Positions 29,901 to 39,980 of a DNA stretch of 45,373 bases are shown piece after piece (position 1 is the stretch's first letter; each line of letters opens with the position of its first letter). The translations under genes and the position numbers were made by a program. The DNA is from Candidatus Chloroploca sp. Khr17 (lineage in GTDB: Bacteria > Chloroflexota > Chloroflexia > Chloroflexales > Chloroflexaceae). The notes below the pieces were generated by a model that ran no database searches, was not told the DNA's origin, and saw only the letters and a list, made by a program, of their open reading frames with translations. The stretch spans positions 1 to 45,373 of the forward strand of contig NZ_RYFF01000043.1 in NCBI RefSeq assembly GCF_004138165.1, given 5' to 3'.

Positions 29901-32900
29901 TCATCTCGCCGAGTTGCTTCAGTTTGATTGGCTTGCTGATGTACTCGGTGGCTCCCGCTTCAAGGCAGCGCTCGCGGTCGCCAGCCATTGCCAGGGCGGT
30001 GAGCGCAATGATGGGCACGTTGGCGAAGCGCGGATCTGCCCGCAACCGGCGGGTGGCTTCCAGTCCATCCATCACCGGCATTTGAATATCCATCAGGATC
30101 AGATCGGGTCCATGCTCATGGGCACGTTCGAGGGCTTGCTGTCCATTGGCTGCCGTGATGATGGTATAGCCAAGGTTTTCCAAATAATCGCCAATGATGA
30201 TGACATTCGTTTCCATATCTTCGGCCAGAAGAATCTTGCCCAGCGTTTGAGCTTGGTTTGGTTCGACAAGTTTCCCGGAGGCCAGTTGCTCCAATGATCT
30301 GGTATCGGTTCTTGCTGTTCTTTGTTCGGGGGCATTGTTCCAGGGCAAGCAAACGGTAAATGTGCTTCCCGCGCCGACTTCACTTGCCACTTTGACACTG
30401 CCGCCATGAAGTTCAACCAATTCCATGACGAGCGCCAGACCCAGGCCGGTGCCTTCATGCGCCCGCGTCAGGCTGCTATCCACCTGGGTAAAGGGTGCGA
30501 AGAGACGCTTCAGATCTTCGGCGGCAATCCCAATACCGGTATCGATCACCGCGAAATCAATCGTCTGGCGTTGCACATCGCCCCGAACCTGAAGTGTAAC
30601 CCTGCCCTTGGGCAGCGTGAACTTGACCGCATTGCTCAACAGGTTGATCAAAATCTGCTTCAGGCGACGCACATCGGCGCGCACCATCACAACCTGCGGA
30701 TCAAGATCGAACTCGACCTTGATACCTTTCTTCATCGCCGGCTCCTTAATGAAGATCAGGCTTGTTTCACAGATATCCGCCACCGCAACCTGCTCAATGT
30801 GCATCTCTAGCTTGCCAGCTTCGATCTTGGACAGGTCGAGGATATCATTGATCAGGCTGAGTAAATGCTGTCCACTCGATGCGATGACCGCGACCATTTT
30901 ACGCTGGCGTTCGTTCAGTGGTCCGCGGATCTCTTCCAACAAGATTTCCGCCATGCCCAGCACGCCATTCAACGGCGTGCGTAGTTCGTGGCTCATGTTG
31001 GCAAGAAACTCGTTTTTTGCGCGTGAGGCCTTTTGCAAGGCGGTATTGGCGGTGCTCAGCTGATCACGACTGAAGCGCAGGGCATCTTCTGCCTGTTTGC
31101 GTTCGGTATGATCAAAGATGGTGGATCGGCTCTGGAGGTAATTGCCGTATGCATCAAGGATCGCCACCGAGTTGAGCAGCGCAGGAAACGTAGAGCCATC
31201 CTTGCGCCTCATCTCGCACTCGATATTCAACATCTCCCCACGTTTCTTCAGTTCGGCAAAGGCTTCTTTGAAGAACGCGGTGCTCGTGCTGGTAACAAAG
31301 TTCTCAAAGGGCTCCCCCAGGACTTCATCGCGCAGATAGCCAAGCCAGGTCAACGCTGTCTGATTCATCGCCACAACGTGACCATCAGCATCCAACGAAT
31401 AGTAGCCGGTGGGGGCATACTCATACAGATCTTGCACTTCGGCGGTGCGCTGCTGAACGCGTTCCTCCAACTCTTCGGAAAGCAGGCGATATTTCTCTTC
31501 GCTGGTGCGCAATTCGTCTTCCACCCGCTTGCGCATAATGATATCAAAGACCGCCTCGGCAAGACGTTGCAGGATATTCAGATCCTCTTCAGTATAATGC
31601 TCTGGCTTATTGCCCACGCCCATAGTCGCCACCACAAGGTTATTCCGCGTGACCGGCAAAGAGAGCATCCGCGTAATGGGGACATGGCCTTCCGGCATGC
31701 CTTTTTGATGCATGAGGGACGGAAAATCATTATAGATGCGCGGTTCGCCGGTGCGGATGGCCTCTGCCCAGATGCCCGCCTGATCCAACGGGTAATGCTG
31801 TCCCTTGCCTTCGGCGGTGCAGACATGCAAGGTGTTCGTTGACCATGCCTGCAAGTTGATCGTATGCTGGTCATCATCAACAAAGTGGAAAAAACCGATC
31901 CTACTGTCGGTCAACGTCTCGGCTTCATCCAGCATCATGCGCATCAGTTCTTCCATCTTGTTTGTCGCATACGATGCATTCGTTAGCCGTAAGATCGCCT
32001 GGGTATACAATTCCTCACGTTTTTGCCTGGTAATATCGAGGTGGGTTCCGAACATCCGGACGGGGTTGCCCTGTTCATCCCATTCCATCACCTTGCCCTG
32101 ATCGCTTATCCACACCCATGAACCATTCTTATGTTTCATACGGACTTCGCACGCATAAAATTCGGTCTCGCCTGAAAAATGCTGTTGCAACAGATCAGTG
32201 GATCGCTTGAGATCATCGGGATGGCACAGATCAGTCCAGGCTTTGATGCATAGAAGTTCGAGTTCTTCCAGGTCATAACCTACGATCTCGGCCCAGCGTT
32301 CATTGAAGACAAGCTCACCGGTCTGCACATTCCAATCCCACATCCCGGCTTTGGCCCCTTTGAGCGCCATTTCGAGGCGGGTATGGCTCTTGGTAAGCGC
32401 CTCTTCGGCCTCCTTACGTTCATGGATATCGCGAAAATTGATAATGATCGCTTCAACATGCGGTTGGGCCAGCAGGTTGCTAAAGGTGCTTTCGATCCAA
32501 CGCCATCCGCCATGCTTATTCTGGAAACGGTATTGAATCGTCGGCACGTAACTAGGGTTCTGGAGCAGCTCAGTGAGTTTGGCAAGCACCATGTCCCTAT
32601 CGTCGGGATGCGTGCGTTCAAGCGGATTCAAGCCAAGCACCTCATCACTGCCAAAACCCATGATCGCCGTGGTAGCCGGGCTGGCATACTTGAGACTACC
32701 GTCGGCACTGATCAACACAATGCCATCCGGCGCGTTCTCGATCAGGGCGCGATAGCGTTGTTCGGCGAGCCGCAGCTTGTTCTCGGCCTCTTTCCGTTCG
32801 GTAATATCTTCAAAGGTCGCGAAGACCTGGTAGGGCTTCTCACCGCCAGCAAGAAAGCGCGGCACGGCATTGATATTGAGCCAGCGATAAGACTCCAGCT

Positions 32901-34458
32901 GGGGATTATAAACCCCCATGACCACGTCACGCACGGGTTTGCCGGTACGCAAAGCGACCATCGCGGGGTGCTCTTCCCCTGGAAAGGTCGATCTATCATC
33001 CTGGACAGCATGCCACCGCGGGTCGATGGATGTGCGACCCTGCATCTGATCCAGGGTCAGGCCCAAAATTCGTTCGGCAGACGGGTTGGCGTGGATAATC
33101 TGCCCATCCGCTTGTTGAAAGACAACCCCCTGAACCATGTGCTGAAAGAGCAGGTGGTAGCGCTCATCGCTTTCGCGGCGAGCTTCTTCTCCTCGTTTGC
33201 GTTCGGTAATATCCTGGATCAGCCCTGAAATGGCGAGCGGATTTCCTTCTTGATCATATTCAAACTTTGCGTAATTTGTAATCCAGTGCAGATCGCCTGA
33301 AGCCGTGAAGATGCGATATTCGAGTTTGGGAATGCTCTTTTGCGTCAATACCTCTTGCAGCGCATGGGCTGCCCTATCGCGATCCTCTGGATGAAAATAC
33401 GCGATGATCGTGCTGAAATCCTCTTCGTACTGCTCCGTTCCAATGATCTGCGCGGCCTCGGGCGACCAGAGCATACGGCTGGCAGGAATGTCATAACGCC
33501 AGGTACCCATGTGTGCGGCAACAAGCGTTTGCTGCAACTGGTCATGGCTGCGCGCCAAATCTGCCTGGGTTTGCTGATGAATCAGCACATTGGCAATCTC
33601 TGCTGCAATCACCTCCAGCGTATGATGTGTTTGTTCTGGAATAAAAGCCTGGCTATGCGAAGCAAGATTCAAACAGCCCAGAACCTGCCCGCGATGCTGA
33701 ATAGGAATCACCGCCAACGAGCGCAGGTCCTCAGCCTGGTAATAACTCTGGGTGTGCAGTTCAGCTTCTGTGAAGGAGATCATGACCCCACCAAGCATAA
33801 GCTGAGAACCCGAGCTGTCTTCGCCAAAACGTGCAATTTTGTGTACAAAATCGAAACGCAAACCTTGATGATAGGCAAGTTCAAAGGCCCGGTTATTTTC
33901 ATTAAAAAGATAGAGTCCGCCACAATCTAAACCTGACACGCGGATTGCGATCTGAAGGCAAGACGCCCAGGCTTCTGCCGCTGGCAAATCCCGTCCGATC
34001 AACTGGGCCAAGTCGCGTTGGGCGGCAGTCAATTTTTCGGCTTGTTTGCGCTCGGTGATATCAATGCCAACCGATAAAAACCTTGTTATTGCGCCATGTT
34101 CATCTTGAACAGGCGTATCAGTCCAATGATACTCGCGTATCCTTCCATCTTCTACCGTCACCGGATGTTCATAGCTCACCGTGCGCGGATTAGCCGTCAC
34201 TTCGGCATAGAATGCCGCCGTGGAAGCACGCGCTTCTTCTGGCAAAAAGTTGAGCCACTTTTGCCCCCGCGCCTCGCCCTGAACACCAAAGATCTTTTTA
34301 TATTTTCCATTGGCAAAGGTCAAGGTTGTATCTGGCATCCAGAAACACAAACTGACATCCAATGCTTCAATCACTGTTTCCAGCTCCACCACCCGGGCAC
34401 GTGCCTCTGATAATTCACTTTCAAGCTCAGATCGGGTTATTGTTATTGTTGTGGACAT
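29869..34458 (-). CDS. Hybrid sensor histidine kinase, multi-PAS/GAF with C-terminal receiver
   Basis: About 1529 residues and soluble. I read, in order: a PAS domain near residues 30-140, GAF (165-300), four further PAS domains (about 315-830), a second GAF (about 850-1000), PAS (1040-1150), HisKA with MSHELRTPLNG (His near 1190), HATPase (about 1290-1400) with GTGLGLALV, and a receiver with DLILMDIQMPVMDGLEATRR (phosphoacceptor Asp). It likely senses cytosolic small molecules or redox through the PAS/GAF array. ATG 34458 is preferred over 34488. It lies between hutI and hutH on the opposite strand. Confidence 0.9.
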   Translation of the reverse strand: MSTTITITRSELESELSEARARVVELETVIEALDVSLCFWMPDTTLTFANGKYKKIFGVQGEARGQKWLNFLPEEARASTAAFYAEVTANPRTVSYEHPVTVEDGRIREYHWTDTPVQDEHGAITRFLSVGIDITERKQAEKLTAAQRDLAQLIGRDLPAAEAWASCLQIAIRVSGLDCGGLYLFNENNRAFELAYHQGLRFDFVHKIARFGEDSSGSQLMLGGVMISFTEAELHTQSYYQAEDLRSLAVIPIQHRGQVLGCLNLASHSQAFIPEQTHHTLEVIAAEIANVLIHQQTQADLARSHDQLQQTLVAAHMGTWRYDIPASRMLWSPEAAQIIGTEQYEEDFSTIIAYFHPEDRDRAAHALQEVLTQKSIPKLEYRIFTASGDLHWITNYAKFEYDQEGNPLAISGLIQDITERKRGEEARRESDERYHLLFQHMVQGVVFQQADGQIIHANPSAERILGLTLDQMQGRTSIDPRWHAVQDDRSTFPGEEHPAMVALRTGKPVRDVVMGVYNPQLESYRWLNINAVPRFLAGGEKPYQVFATFEDITERKEAENKLRLAEQRYRALIENAPDGIVLISADGSLKYASPATTAIMGFGSDEVLGLNPLERTHPDDRDMVLAKLTELLQNPSYVPTIQYRFQNKHGGWRWIESTFSNLLAQPHVEAIIINFRDIHERKEAEEALTKSHTRLEMALKGAKAGMWDWNVQTGELVFNERWAEIVGYDLEELELLCIKAWTDLCHPDDLKRSTDLLQQHFSGETEFYACEVRMKHKNGSWVWISDQGKVMEWDEQGNPVRMFGTHLDITRQKREELYTQAILRLTNASYATNKMEELMRMMLDEAETLTDSRIGFFHFVDDDQHTINLQAWSTNTLHVCTAEGKGQHYPLDQAGIWAEAIRTGEPRIYNDFPSLMHQKGMPEGHVPITRMLSLPVTRNNLVVATMGVGNKPEHYTEEDLNILQRLAEAVFDIIMRKRVEDELRTSEEKYRLLSEELEERVQQRTAEVQDLYEYAPTGYYSLDADGHVVAMNQTALTWLGYLRDEVLGEPFENFVTSTSTAFFKEAFAELKKRGEMLNIECEMRRKDGSTFPALLNSVAILDAYGNYLQSRSTIFDHTERKQAEDALRFSRDQLSTANTALQKASRAKNEFLANMSHELRTPLNGVLGMAEILLEEIRGPLNERQRKMVAVIASSGQHLLSLINDILDLSKIEAGKLEMHIEQVAVADICETSLIFIKEPAMKKGIKVEFDLDPQVVMVRADVRRLKQILINLLSNAVKFTLPKGRVTLQVRGDVQRQTIDFAVIDTGIGIAAEDLKRLFAPFTQVDSSLTRAHEGTGLGLALVMELVELHGGSVKVASEVGAGSTFTVCLPWNNAPEQRTARTDTRSLEQLASGKLVEPNQAQTLGKILLAEDMETNVIIIGDYLENLGYTIITAANGQQALERAHEHGPDLILMDIQMPVMDGLEATRRLRADPRFANVPIIALTALAMAGDRERCLEAGATEYISKPIKLKQLGEMIKLLLNPTGR

Positions 34459-34726
34459 AGGACCATCCCATCCGTTTGTGGGCAACATTGCTATGGTTCA
34501 GTTGATGTTCAAGGTCATGATCATTATACCATCCTCATAATGGCTCCCACTGCCTCCTTATCACGACTGGAAGATACGTCTGTGATATGATACGACTGGG
34601 CTTGATTAACCTCAAAGACCTATTCCCAAAAGAGGGGCGTCAGGCGCAGCAGCGCCAAGCCCAACTGGTGCTTCGTCCGCAGGTGTGCCTGGTTATCTGA
34701 ATCGTGCTCACAAAAGGAGACCTGGA

Positions 34727-34831
34727 ATGCGATGGTTCATCACAAGCGGCACTATCTGGAATAATAGCGAACGTGATGATGGTGCACTCTACAATGACCG
34801 TGGGCAGATGGTCAGCTACTTACGGGATTAG
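34727..34831 (+). CDS. Possible 34-residue ORF with good ribosome site
   Basis: AAAAGGAGACCTGGA precedes the ATG, an unusually good Shine-Dalgarno for this region. The product starts MRWFITSGTIWNNSERD and ends YLRD. No family is recognised. It may be the 5' remnant of a longer gene lost by deletion. Confidence 0.3.
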   Translation: MRWFITSGTIWNNSERDDGALYNDRGQMVSYLRD

Positions 34832-34950
34832 ACAAGCTTTCAAAAGGGCCGGATCAACGTTATACGTCGGCACCACGATGGGGGCAAACTGCACAGGAGT
34901 CTGAAACCTTGTCTTAACAAGATGATCACGATCCGGCTGGCCGAGTTATG

Positions 34951-35110
34951 CTTATTAGCCTGTCAACAAAGTTTTCTGGCGTCCTCAGCCGTCCACGAAT
35001 GGGGGCCACGAATGAACGAAGAGCGCATGGAGCAGCCCATATTCGTTTCTTCGTTATCAGCATTCGTGGTCGGCGGTGCTACCGGGAAATTTACTTCCCA
35101 GACTACTTAT
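34951..35110. mobile_element. Short element B, copy 2
   Basis: A 160-base unit nearly identical to 37581-37740. It opens CTTATTAGCCTGTCAACAAAG and closes TTTACTTCCCAGACTACTTAT, the two ends being inverted. The interior has the CCACGAAT...ATTCGTGG dyad. It ends 28 bases before hutH and may affect its promoter. Confidence 0.75.
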
Positions 35111-35138
35111 AGGTCACCCTGACTGGAGGCGCTACAAT

Positions 35139-36692
35139 ATGCAGATCAATGGCGAAGCGTTGACGATCGCACAGGTCTTGAACGTGGCGTATGGGCAACC
35201 CGGTGCACCGTTGGTTGCGTTGAGCCCCGCAGCGACCACGAAGGTGGCACGGGCGGCGTGGGCGGTTGAGCAGTTGCTCGAACGCGGTGAGATTGCGTAT
35301 GGCATCACGACTGGCTTTGGGGCGTTCAAAGACCGGCTGATCCCGCCCGATCAGGTCGTGCAGTTGCAACACAATATTGTGATGAGTCACGCGGTTGGGG
35401 TTGGGCCGTTGCTTGATCTTCCCACGGTAAGGGCGATGATGCTGATCCGGGCCAATACGCTGGCCCGTGGGCATTCGGGGATTCGTCCTGCGACGCTCGA
35501 ACTGTTGCTGGCGATGCTCAATGCCGGTGTTCACCCGCTCATTCCGAGCAAAGGCTCGCTCGGTGCCAGTGGCGATCTGGCACCCCTCGCGCATATGGCG
35601 CTGCCGCTGATTGGCCTTGGTGAGGCCGAGTATCGTGGCGAACGTCTGCCCGGTGCCGAGGCGCTGCGCCGCGCTGGTCTTGCCCCATGCCAACTCGCCG
35701 CCAAAGAGGGCTTGGCCCTGACGAATGGCACAACAGGCATGTGTGCCCTGGGTGCGCTTGAGACCCACCGGGCTGAAGTGCTGAGTCAGACCGCCGATAT
35801 TGCCGGCTGCCTCAGCCTCGAAGCCCTGAACGGGACGGTGCTTGCCTTTGACGAGCGCATTCACGCGCTGCGGCCGTTCCCGCGCCAGCAAGAATGTGCC
35901 GCCTACCTGCGTGCGCTGCTCGCTGGCAGCGAATTGACCCGCGGCCACGACCCGCGCAATGTGCAAGATGCCTATACCCTGCGCTGCATTCCCCAGGTAC
36001 ACGGCGCTGTCCGTGACGCGATCGCGTATGCACGCTGGGTCTTTGCCATCGAACTCAATGCCGTGACTGATAACCCGCTCATCTTTCTTGACGACGAAGA
36101 TCAGACGATCGCGGTGCTCTCAGGGGGCAACTTTCACGGCGAGCCGCTCGCGATTGCACTCGATTACCTCGGTCTCGCCGTCACTGAACTGGGCAATATC
36201 GCCGAACGACGCATCATGCGCCTCACCGATGAAGCCTCGAATACGCAGACGTTGCCGGCGTTCCTCACCAGCGAAGGTGGGCTCAATTCGGGTTTTATGC
36301 TGGTGCAATACACTGCGGCGGCGCTGGCGACCGAAAACAAAATTCTGGCCCACCCCGCCAGTGTTGATACAATTCCCTCGTCGGCCAACGTCGAAGATCA
36401 CGTCAGTATGGGCATGACCGCCGGGCTCAAGACGCGCACGATCCTCGACAATGTGGCGCAGATCCTCGCGATCGAGCTGCTGGCGGCAGCGCAGGGCCTC
36501 GATTTTCGCCGCCAGATCGTCGGCCCCCAGGCCCGCCTCGGGCGCGGCACCGCTGCCGCCTACGAACTCATTCGTCAGCACGTGCCCTTCATCGAACGCG
36601 ATACGGTGATGTACCCACATATCGAAGCCGTGCGCATGCTCGTCGCCGATGGATCAATCGTCGCCGCTGTCACCGCAGCGATGGAGGGATAG
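35139..36692 (+). CDS. hutH: Histidine ammonia-lyase
   Basis: HutH converts L-histidine to urocanate and ammonia, the first step of histidine degradation. The 517-residue protein carries the MIO-forming Ala-Ser-Gly at residues 143-145 in GSLGASGDLAPLAH, and the catalytic Tyr54 in YGITTGFG, as well as the conserved NPLIFLDDED and GGNFHGEP blocks. The start follows GGAGG at 10-base spacing; longer in-frame starts would read from the neighbouring element. Separated from hutI by the sensor kinase gene. Confidence 0.95.
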   Translation: MQINGEALTIAQVLNVAYGQPGAPLVALSPAATTKVARAAWAVEQLLERGEIAYGITTGFGAFKDRLIPPDQVVQLQHNIVMSHAVGVGPLLDLPTVRAMMLIRANTLARGHSGIRPATLELLLAMLNAGVHPLIPSKGSLGASGDLAPLAHMALPLIGLGEAEYRGERLPGAEALRRAGLAPCQLAAKEGLALTNGTTGMCALGALETHRAEVLSQTADIAGCLSLEALNGTVLAFDERIHALRPFPRQQECAAYLRALLAGSELTRGHDPRNVQDAYTLRCIPQVHGAVRDAIAYARWVFAIELNAVTDNPLIFLDDEDQTIAVLSGGNFHGEPLAIALDYLGLAVTELGNIAERRIMRLTDEASNTQTLPAFLTSEGGLNSGFMLVQYTAAALATENKILAHPASVDTIPSSANVEDHVSMGMTAGLKTRTILDNVAQILAIELLAAAQGLDFRRQIVGPQARLGRGTAAAYELIRQHVPFIERDTVMYPHIEAVRMLVADGSIVAAVTAAMEG

Positions 36693-36695
36693 AAT

Positions 36696-36736
36696 GCCTG
36701 GCGAGCGGTGCGGCAAAGCCGCACCGCTCGCCAGGC
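36696..36736. terminator. 19-bp hairpin after hutH
   Basis: Arms 36696-36714 and 36718-36736 are exactly complementary with an AAA loop, starting four bases after the hutH stop. No T run follows. A related CGGCACCGCTCGCGAGGCG segment lies at 36780-36798, so the sequence is partly repetitive. Confidence 0.6.
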
Positions 36737-36811
36737 GTTCTCACCTGCTGAAACGGCTGCGACCGGCACGTAAGCAAAGCGGCACCGCTCGCGAGGCGTT
36801 CGGTAACATGT

Positions 36812-37489
36812 TCAGTACGTTTCCCATGCAAGCGGCGTTTCCTGATCAAGCCGAGCCAGGCGCTGCGCAAAGCGTTCCAGTTCCGCCTGACGCTGCGCAT
36901 CGCTCATCCGTACCGGTCCATAGACAACCTGCGGGGCAAGCACATCGAACCCAACAAATTGCAACATGCCACGCTGGATCGGCTTGAGGATCGTAGTGAT
37001 GTCCCCATGAAAGCCATGTTTCACATAGGCTTGCTCAGGGCCACCGGTGGTCAACGAGAGCAACGCACGTTTGCCGCGAAACACGCCCCCCTCGTACATT
37101 CGACTACCCCCATAGATCCGCCCCATCGCAAAGACACGATCAACCCACCCCTTGAGTACCGCCGGCAACCCAAACCACCAGAGCGGGAATTGCCAGATCA
37201 TCAGGTCACACCACTCAAGTTTCGCCATCTCGGCCTCAAGATCCGCCGCAAAGCCCTGATGCTGTGACGCATAAATCTCTTCGGTCTGAAGCTTGAGAAA
37301 AGCCGGATCGCGCACGGTCGTAAAATTCTCTCGACTAGAGACAGGGTCAAACGCCATTTCATACAGATTCGACGTTTTGACTTCAGCTCCAAGCCGGGTC
37401 AGAGTTGCCTGGGCCGTCACAAACATGGCATGGTTGAAACTCTGGGGCTCGGGATGCCAGTAGACGAGAAATGCCTTCACGCTGGTCAC
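36812..37489 (-). CDS. NAD(P)H oxidoreductase, flavodoxin-like (NQO1/KefF type)
   Basis: The 225-residue protein has the flavodoxin-like fold of NAD(P)H dehydrogenase (quinone): N-terminal FLVYWHPEPQSFNHA (FMN phosphate loop), MIWQFPLWWFGLPAVLKGWVDRV, a strong signature, and LLSLTTGGPEQAY. It should reduce quinones or azo compounds with FMN. It is monocistronic, convergent with hutH, and has no clear link to neighbours. Confidence 0.88.
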   Translation of the reverse strand: MTSVKAFLVYWHPEPQSFNHAMFVTAQATLTRLGAEVKTSNLYEMAFDPVSSRENFTTVRDPAFLKLQTEEIYASQHQGFAADLEAEMAKLEWCDLMIWQFPLWWFGLPAVLKGWVDRVFAMGRIYGGSRMYEGGVFRGKRALLSLTTGGPEQAYVKHGFHGDITTILKPIQRGMLQFVGFDVLAPQVVYGPVRMSDAQRQAELERFAQRLARLDQETPLAWETY

Positions 37490-37946
37490 CTTTCATAAAG
37501 CATCGCCAGACACCAACACCAGTCAACGTTTTAGACATGTTTCAAACGAGCTTGACCGTTTGCAGTGATTGGAGTGCCGACTTATTAGTCTGTGAACTAA
37601 GTTTTCTGGCGTCCTCAGCCGTCCACGAATGGGGGCCACGAAGAAACGAAGAGCGCATGGAGCAGCCCATATTCGTTTATTCGTTATCAGCATTCGTGGT
37701 CGGCGGCGCGACCGGGAAACTTACGTTACAGACTACTTATGGTCTTCCAGTACATAATCCGGTATGCGCGACACGGGCGAGACCTCTCAGGTCTGCGAGA
37801 CATGTGAGGTCTGGTCGAGCGGATTCATTTCTGGAAAACCATTCGTCGGCTGAGCCGGAAGCCGACTGAAGTCGGCACTCCCACTGTCATGCTCAAAAGC
37901 TCTTTTTGAAACCTTGTCTTAGAGAAGAATATGGTGGTGAAAGGTA
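37490..37946. other. Intergenic region with element B copy 3 and repeat fragments
   Basis: After the oxidoreductase start come element B copy 3 (37581-37740), an AGACCTNTCAGGTCT-type repeat (about 37779-37815), a CGTCGGCTGAGCCGGAAGCCGACTGAAG-like patch described here only by its CCGACT and AGTCGG arms, and TTGAAACCTTGTCTTA (37906-37921). No gene is supported. Confidence 0.55.
37581..37740. mobile_element. Short element B, copy 3
   Basis: A 160-base unit opening CTTATTAGTCTGTGAACTAA and closing TTACGTTACAGACTACTTAT. The ends are inverted repeats of each other over about 20 bases with some mismatches. It is the best-preserved copy. Confidence 0.75.
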
Positions 37947-38933
37947 TCATAACACAGACGTAGCCGGTTTGCTTTTTCCTGGCCTCTTTGCCTGGCGACT
38001 CACCAGGATGCGGTAGACCGTTAAGAAGAGGATCGTGCCACCACTCAACCAGTACAAACCGCTGATCATCCCGTTGCTGCTGTCGCTGCCACTCCAGATG
38101 CCATGAACGAGGGCAAAGATAAAAACAAGAAAACTTAAGAAATGAATCAGCCTCCACATGCTTCTGCCAATGCGATCTTTGATATAAAAGCTAAGCCCAA
38201 CCAGCGCCAGACCATAGAGGGCCAGTTGACCCAGGCCCACCCAGAAGGGGGCAAAGCCCTGATAGGCAAAGGGGACGAGCAGTTGCCATAGGCTCGCCTG
38301 GATATAGGTGTCGCCCAGCAGAATCAGCCCATGAAAGATGGCAAAGGCGAGGCCCAGCAGACTCGTGTGCTGGTGCAGATCAAAGGCGATTGGTCCGCCC
38401 GGCCAGAGCCGCGCCAGTCGGTTGGTCATCAGCAGGCCAAAGACCATCGAGAGCCAGAGCAAGGCATAGGCGACCATGGCGCTGCTGCGCGCCAGGTACC
38501 AGTAGGCTTTTGGCTCGGCCCCTAGCAGCGAAGCACTGAGCCCCGGCAGCCATGTCGGCAAGACAACGACGGCGGCAAAGGCCCCCAGAATAGCGCCAAG
38601 CAATAGCCCGATCAGCGCCTGGGGCGACATCGCCGGGGGCAGATCAGTGAAATCCGGATCGGGGGCTGGCGCTGGTGCTCGCCGCGGCGCGGGCGTGGTC
38701 GCAGCCGGTGTGCGCGTGGCTCGCGGCGGAACTGGCTTGGCCGTCTCGACCGGCGCGGGCCTGGCCGCAACGGGTGGATCGTCGCCTCGCACCGCTGCCG
38801 GGGTGGGCGGATGGTCTACCAGTGGGGCGGATGCAGCAGGCACGGGTGTCGCGGAGGTGTCCGTCGCAACGGCCTGGTTTGTCGGCGCTGCCGTTGTCGG
38901 TGTCGTCGGGGTCGTCGATTCGCGGGTCGTCAT
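37947..38933 (-). CDS. Ferric-reductase-like transmembrane protein with Pro/Ala-rich N-terminus
   Basis: The 328-residue protein starts MTTRESTTPTTP and has about 110 residues of Thr/Ala/Pro-rich linker. Then come six membrane helices of the ferric reductase-like type; His residues in FDLHQHTSLLGLAFAIFHG and LIHFLSFLVFIFALVHG are candidate haem ligands. It would carry electrons across the membrane. It overlaps the ApbE gene (ATGA at 38930-38933), which transfers FMN, so a flavin-linked electron path is likely. GGAAAGAGAG is its ribosome site. Confidence 0.8.
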   Translation of the reverse strand: MTTRESTTPTTPTTAAPTNQAVATDTSATPVPAASAPLVDHPPTPAAVRGDDPPVAARPAPVETAKPVPPRATRTPAATTPAPRRAPAPAPDPDFTDLPPAMSPQALIGLLLGAILGAFAAVVVLPTWLPGLSASLLGAEPKAYWYLARSSAMVAYALLWLSMVFGLLMTNRLARLWPGGPIAFDLHQHTSLLGLAFAIFHGLILLGDTYIQASLWQLLVPFAYQGFAPFWVGLGQLALYGLALVGLSFYIKDRIGRSMWRLIHFLSFLVFIFALVHGIWSGSDSSNGMISGLYWLSGGTILFLTVYRILVSRQAKRPGKSKPATSVL

Positions 38934-39889
38934 AATACGCTCTCTTTCCAACAGACGGCAGACCAAGTTGTCGTCTGGATAGCTTGATTCGTTTCAGGTA
39001 CCAGCAAGGCGGCGAGTTCTGGTTGTGTTTCAAGCCAGGCCAGCCCCGCTTCACTGCCAAGGATCAGGGCTGCCTTTGCCGCAGCCTCTGCCTTTTCCAG
39101 GGTTGGCGCAGCCACCGTCACGCTCAGCAGGTCACTCGTGGCGGGCTTCCCTGTGCGTGGATCAATGATATGGTGGAGAACATCCGCCCCCTTGCGCCAG
39201 CGCCGATAATCGCGCCCCGACGTGGCTAGGCCACCCTTTGCCAGCAACACCAGCGCTAGTTCCTTGCCCGGTTCACGAGGATCGGCGACCGCAATGGGCC
39301 ACGGCGAACCGTCGCGACAGGGGCCACTGACGGCAATGTCGCCCCCGGCATCAACAAGCGTTGGCCCATACTCCGTCAGGCGCTGCACCGCTTGCCTGGC
39401 CGCCCATCCCTTGGCAAAGCCCCCCAGGTCAAGCAGCATGCCCGCTGGCAACGCCACGGCGGGTATCGCCGGGTTGCGCTCGATCAAACGCCAGGCAGTT
39501 GCCTTGTGCGCTGATGGGTGGTTGTGAAGCGGCCACCCATCAGTGCCTGGGGATGGACGATCAACCGACAAACTGGCAAAATCCCTGTCATAGCCAGCCT
39601 CCATCAGGTGGGCAAGCAATGTAGGCGTGACCAGGCCATTGGTTGCCTGCGCCGCCTCAAGCGCCACATCCAGCACATCCCAGAGCACATGGCTAACCGT
39701 GACCCATCCCTTCCCTGCCTGCCGATTGAGTTGCATCAACTCGCTTTTGACCTGAAAGCGACTCAGCGCGGCTTCCCAGGTCGCAAACCAAGCAGGAACC
39801 TGACGCAGCGCCTGTTCGGCAGCTGGATCAGCGCTCTCAACCAGCACCAGGATGGTCGATCCCATCGCCCGAAACGTTAGCTGAACCAT
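38930..39889 (-). CDS. apbE: ApbE-family FAD:protein FMN transferase
   Basis: ApbE attaches FMN covalently to Thr/Ser of extracytosolic redox proteins. The 319-residue protein shows family markers: MGSTILVLV at the N-terminus, VDAGGDIAVSG, and HIIDPRTGKPATS with the metal-binding region. No export signal is obvious, so the place of action is uncertain. ATG 39889 follows AAAGGGTG. Its acceptor protein is not visible in the window; the PepSY and ferric-reductase-like neighbours have no obvious flavinylation motif. Confidence 0.88.
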   Translation of the reverse strand: MVQLTFRAMGSTILVLVESADPAAEQALRQVPAWFATWEAALSRFQVKSELMQLNRQAGKGWVTVSHVLWDVLDVALEAAQATNGLVTPTLLAHLMEAGYDRDFASLSVDRPSPGTDGWPLHNHPSAHKATAWRLIERNPAIPAVALPAGMLLDLGGFAKGWAARQAVQRLTEYGPTLVDAGGDIAVSGPCRDGSPWPIAVADPREPGKELALVLLAKGGLATSGRDYRRWRKGADVLHHIIDPRTGKPATSDLLSVTVAAPTLEKAEAAAKAALILGSEAGLAWLETQPELAALLVPETNQAIQTTTWSAVCWKESVL

Positions 39890-39980
39890 CACAACACCCT
39901 TTGCTCGCAGACCTGTGAGGTCTTGTTGTACGATCCTCATTCCGCCCCCCTCCCAACCTCCCCAGCGGGAGAGGGCTGGG

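Larger units (their letters stand above)
34459..35138. other. Intergenic region with element B copy and a small ORF
   Basis: Holds the start region of the kinase, a possible 34-residue ORF (34727-34831), a fragment of the TCTGAAACCTTGTCTTA repeat (34900-34916) and element B copy 2 (34951-35110). The hutH promoter is not obvious; it could lie in the right end of the element. No other gene is supported. Confidence 0.5.
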
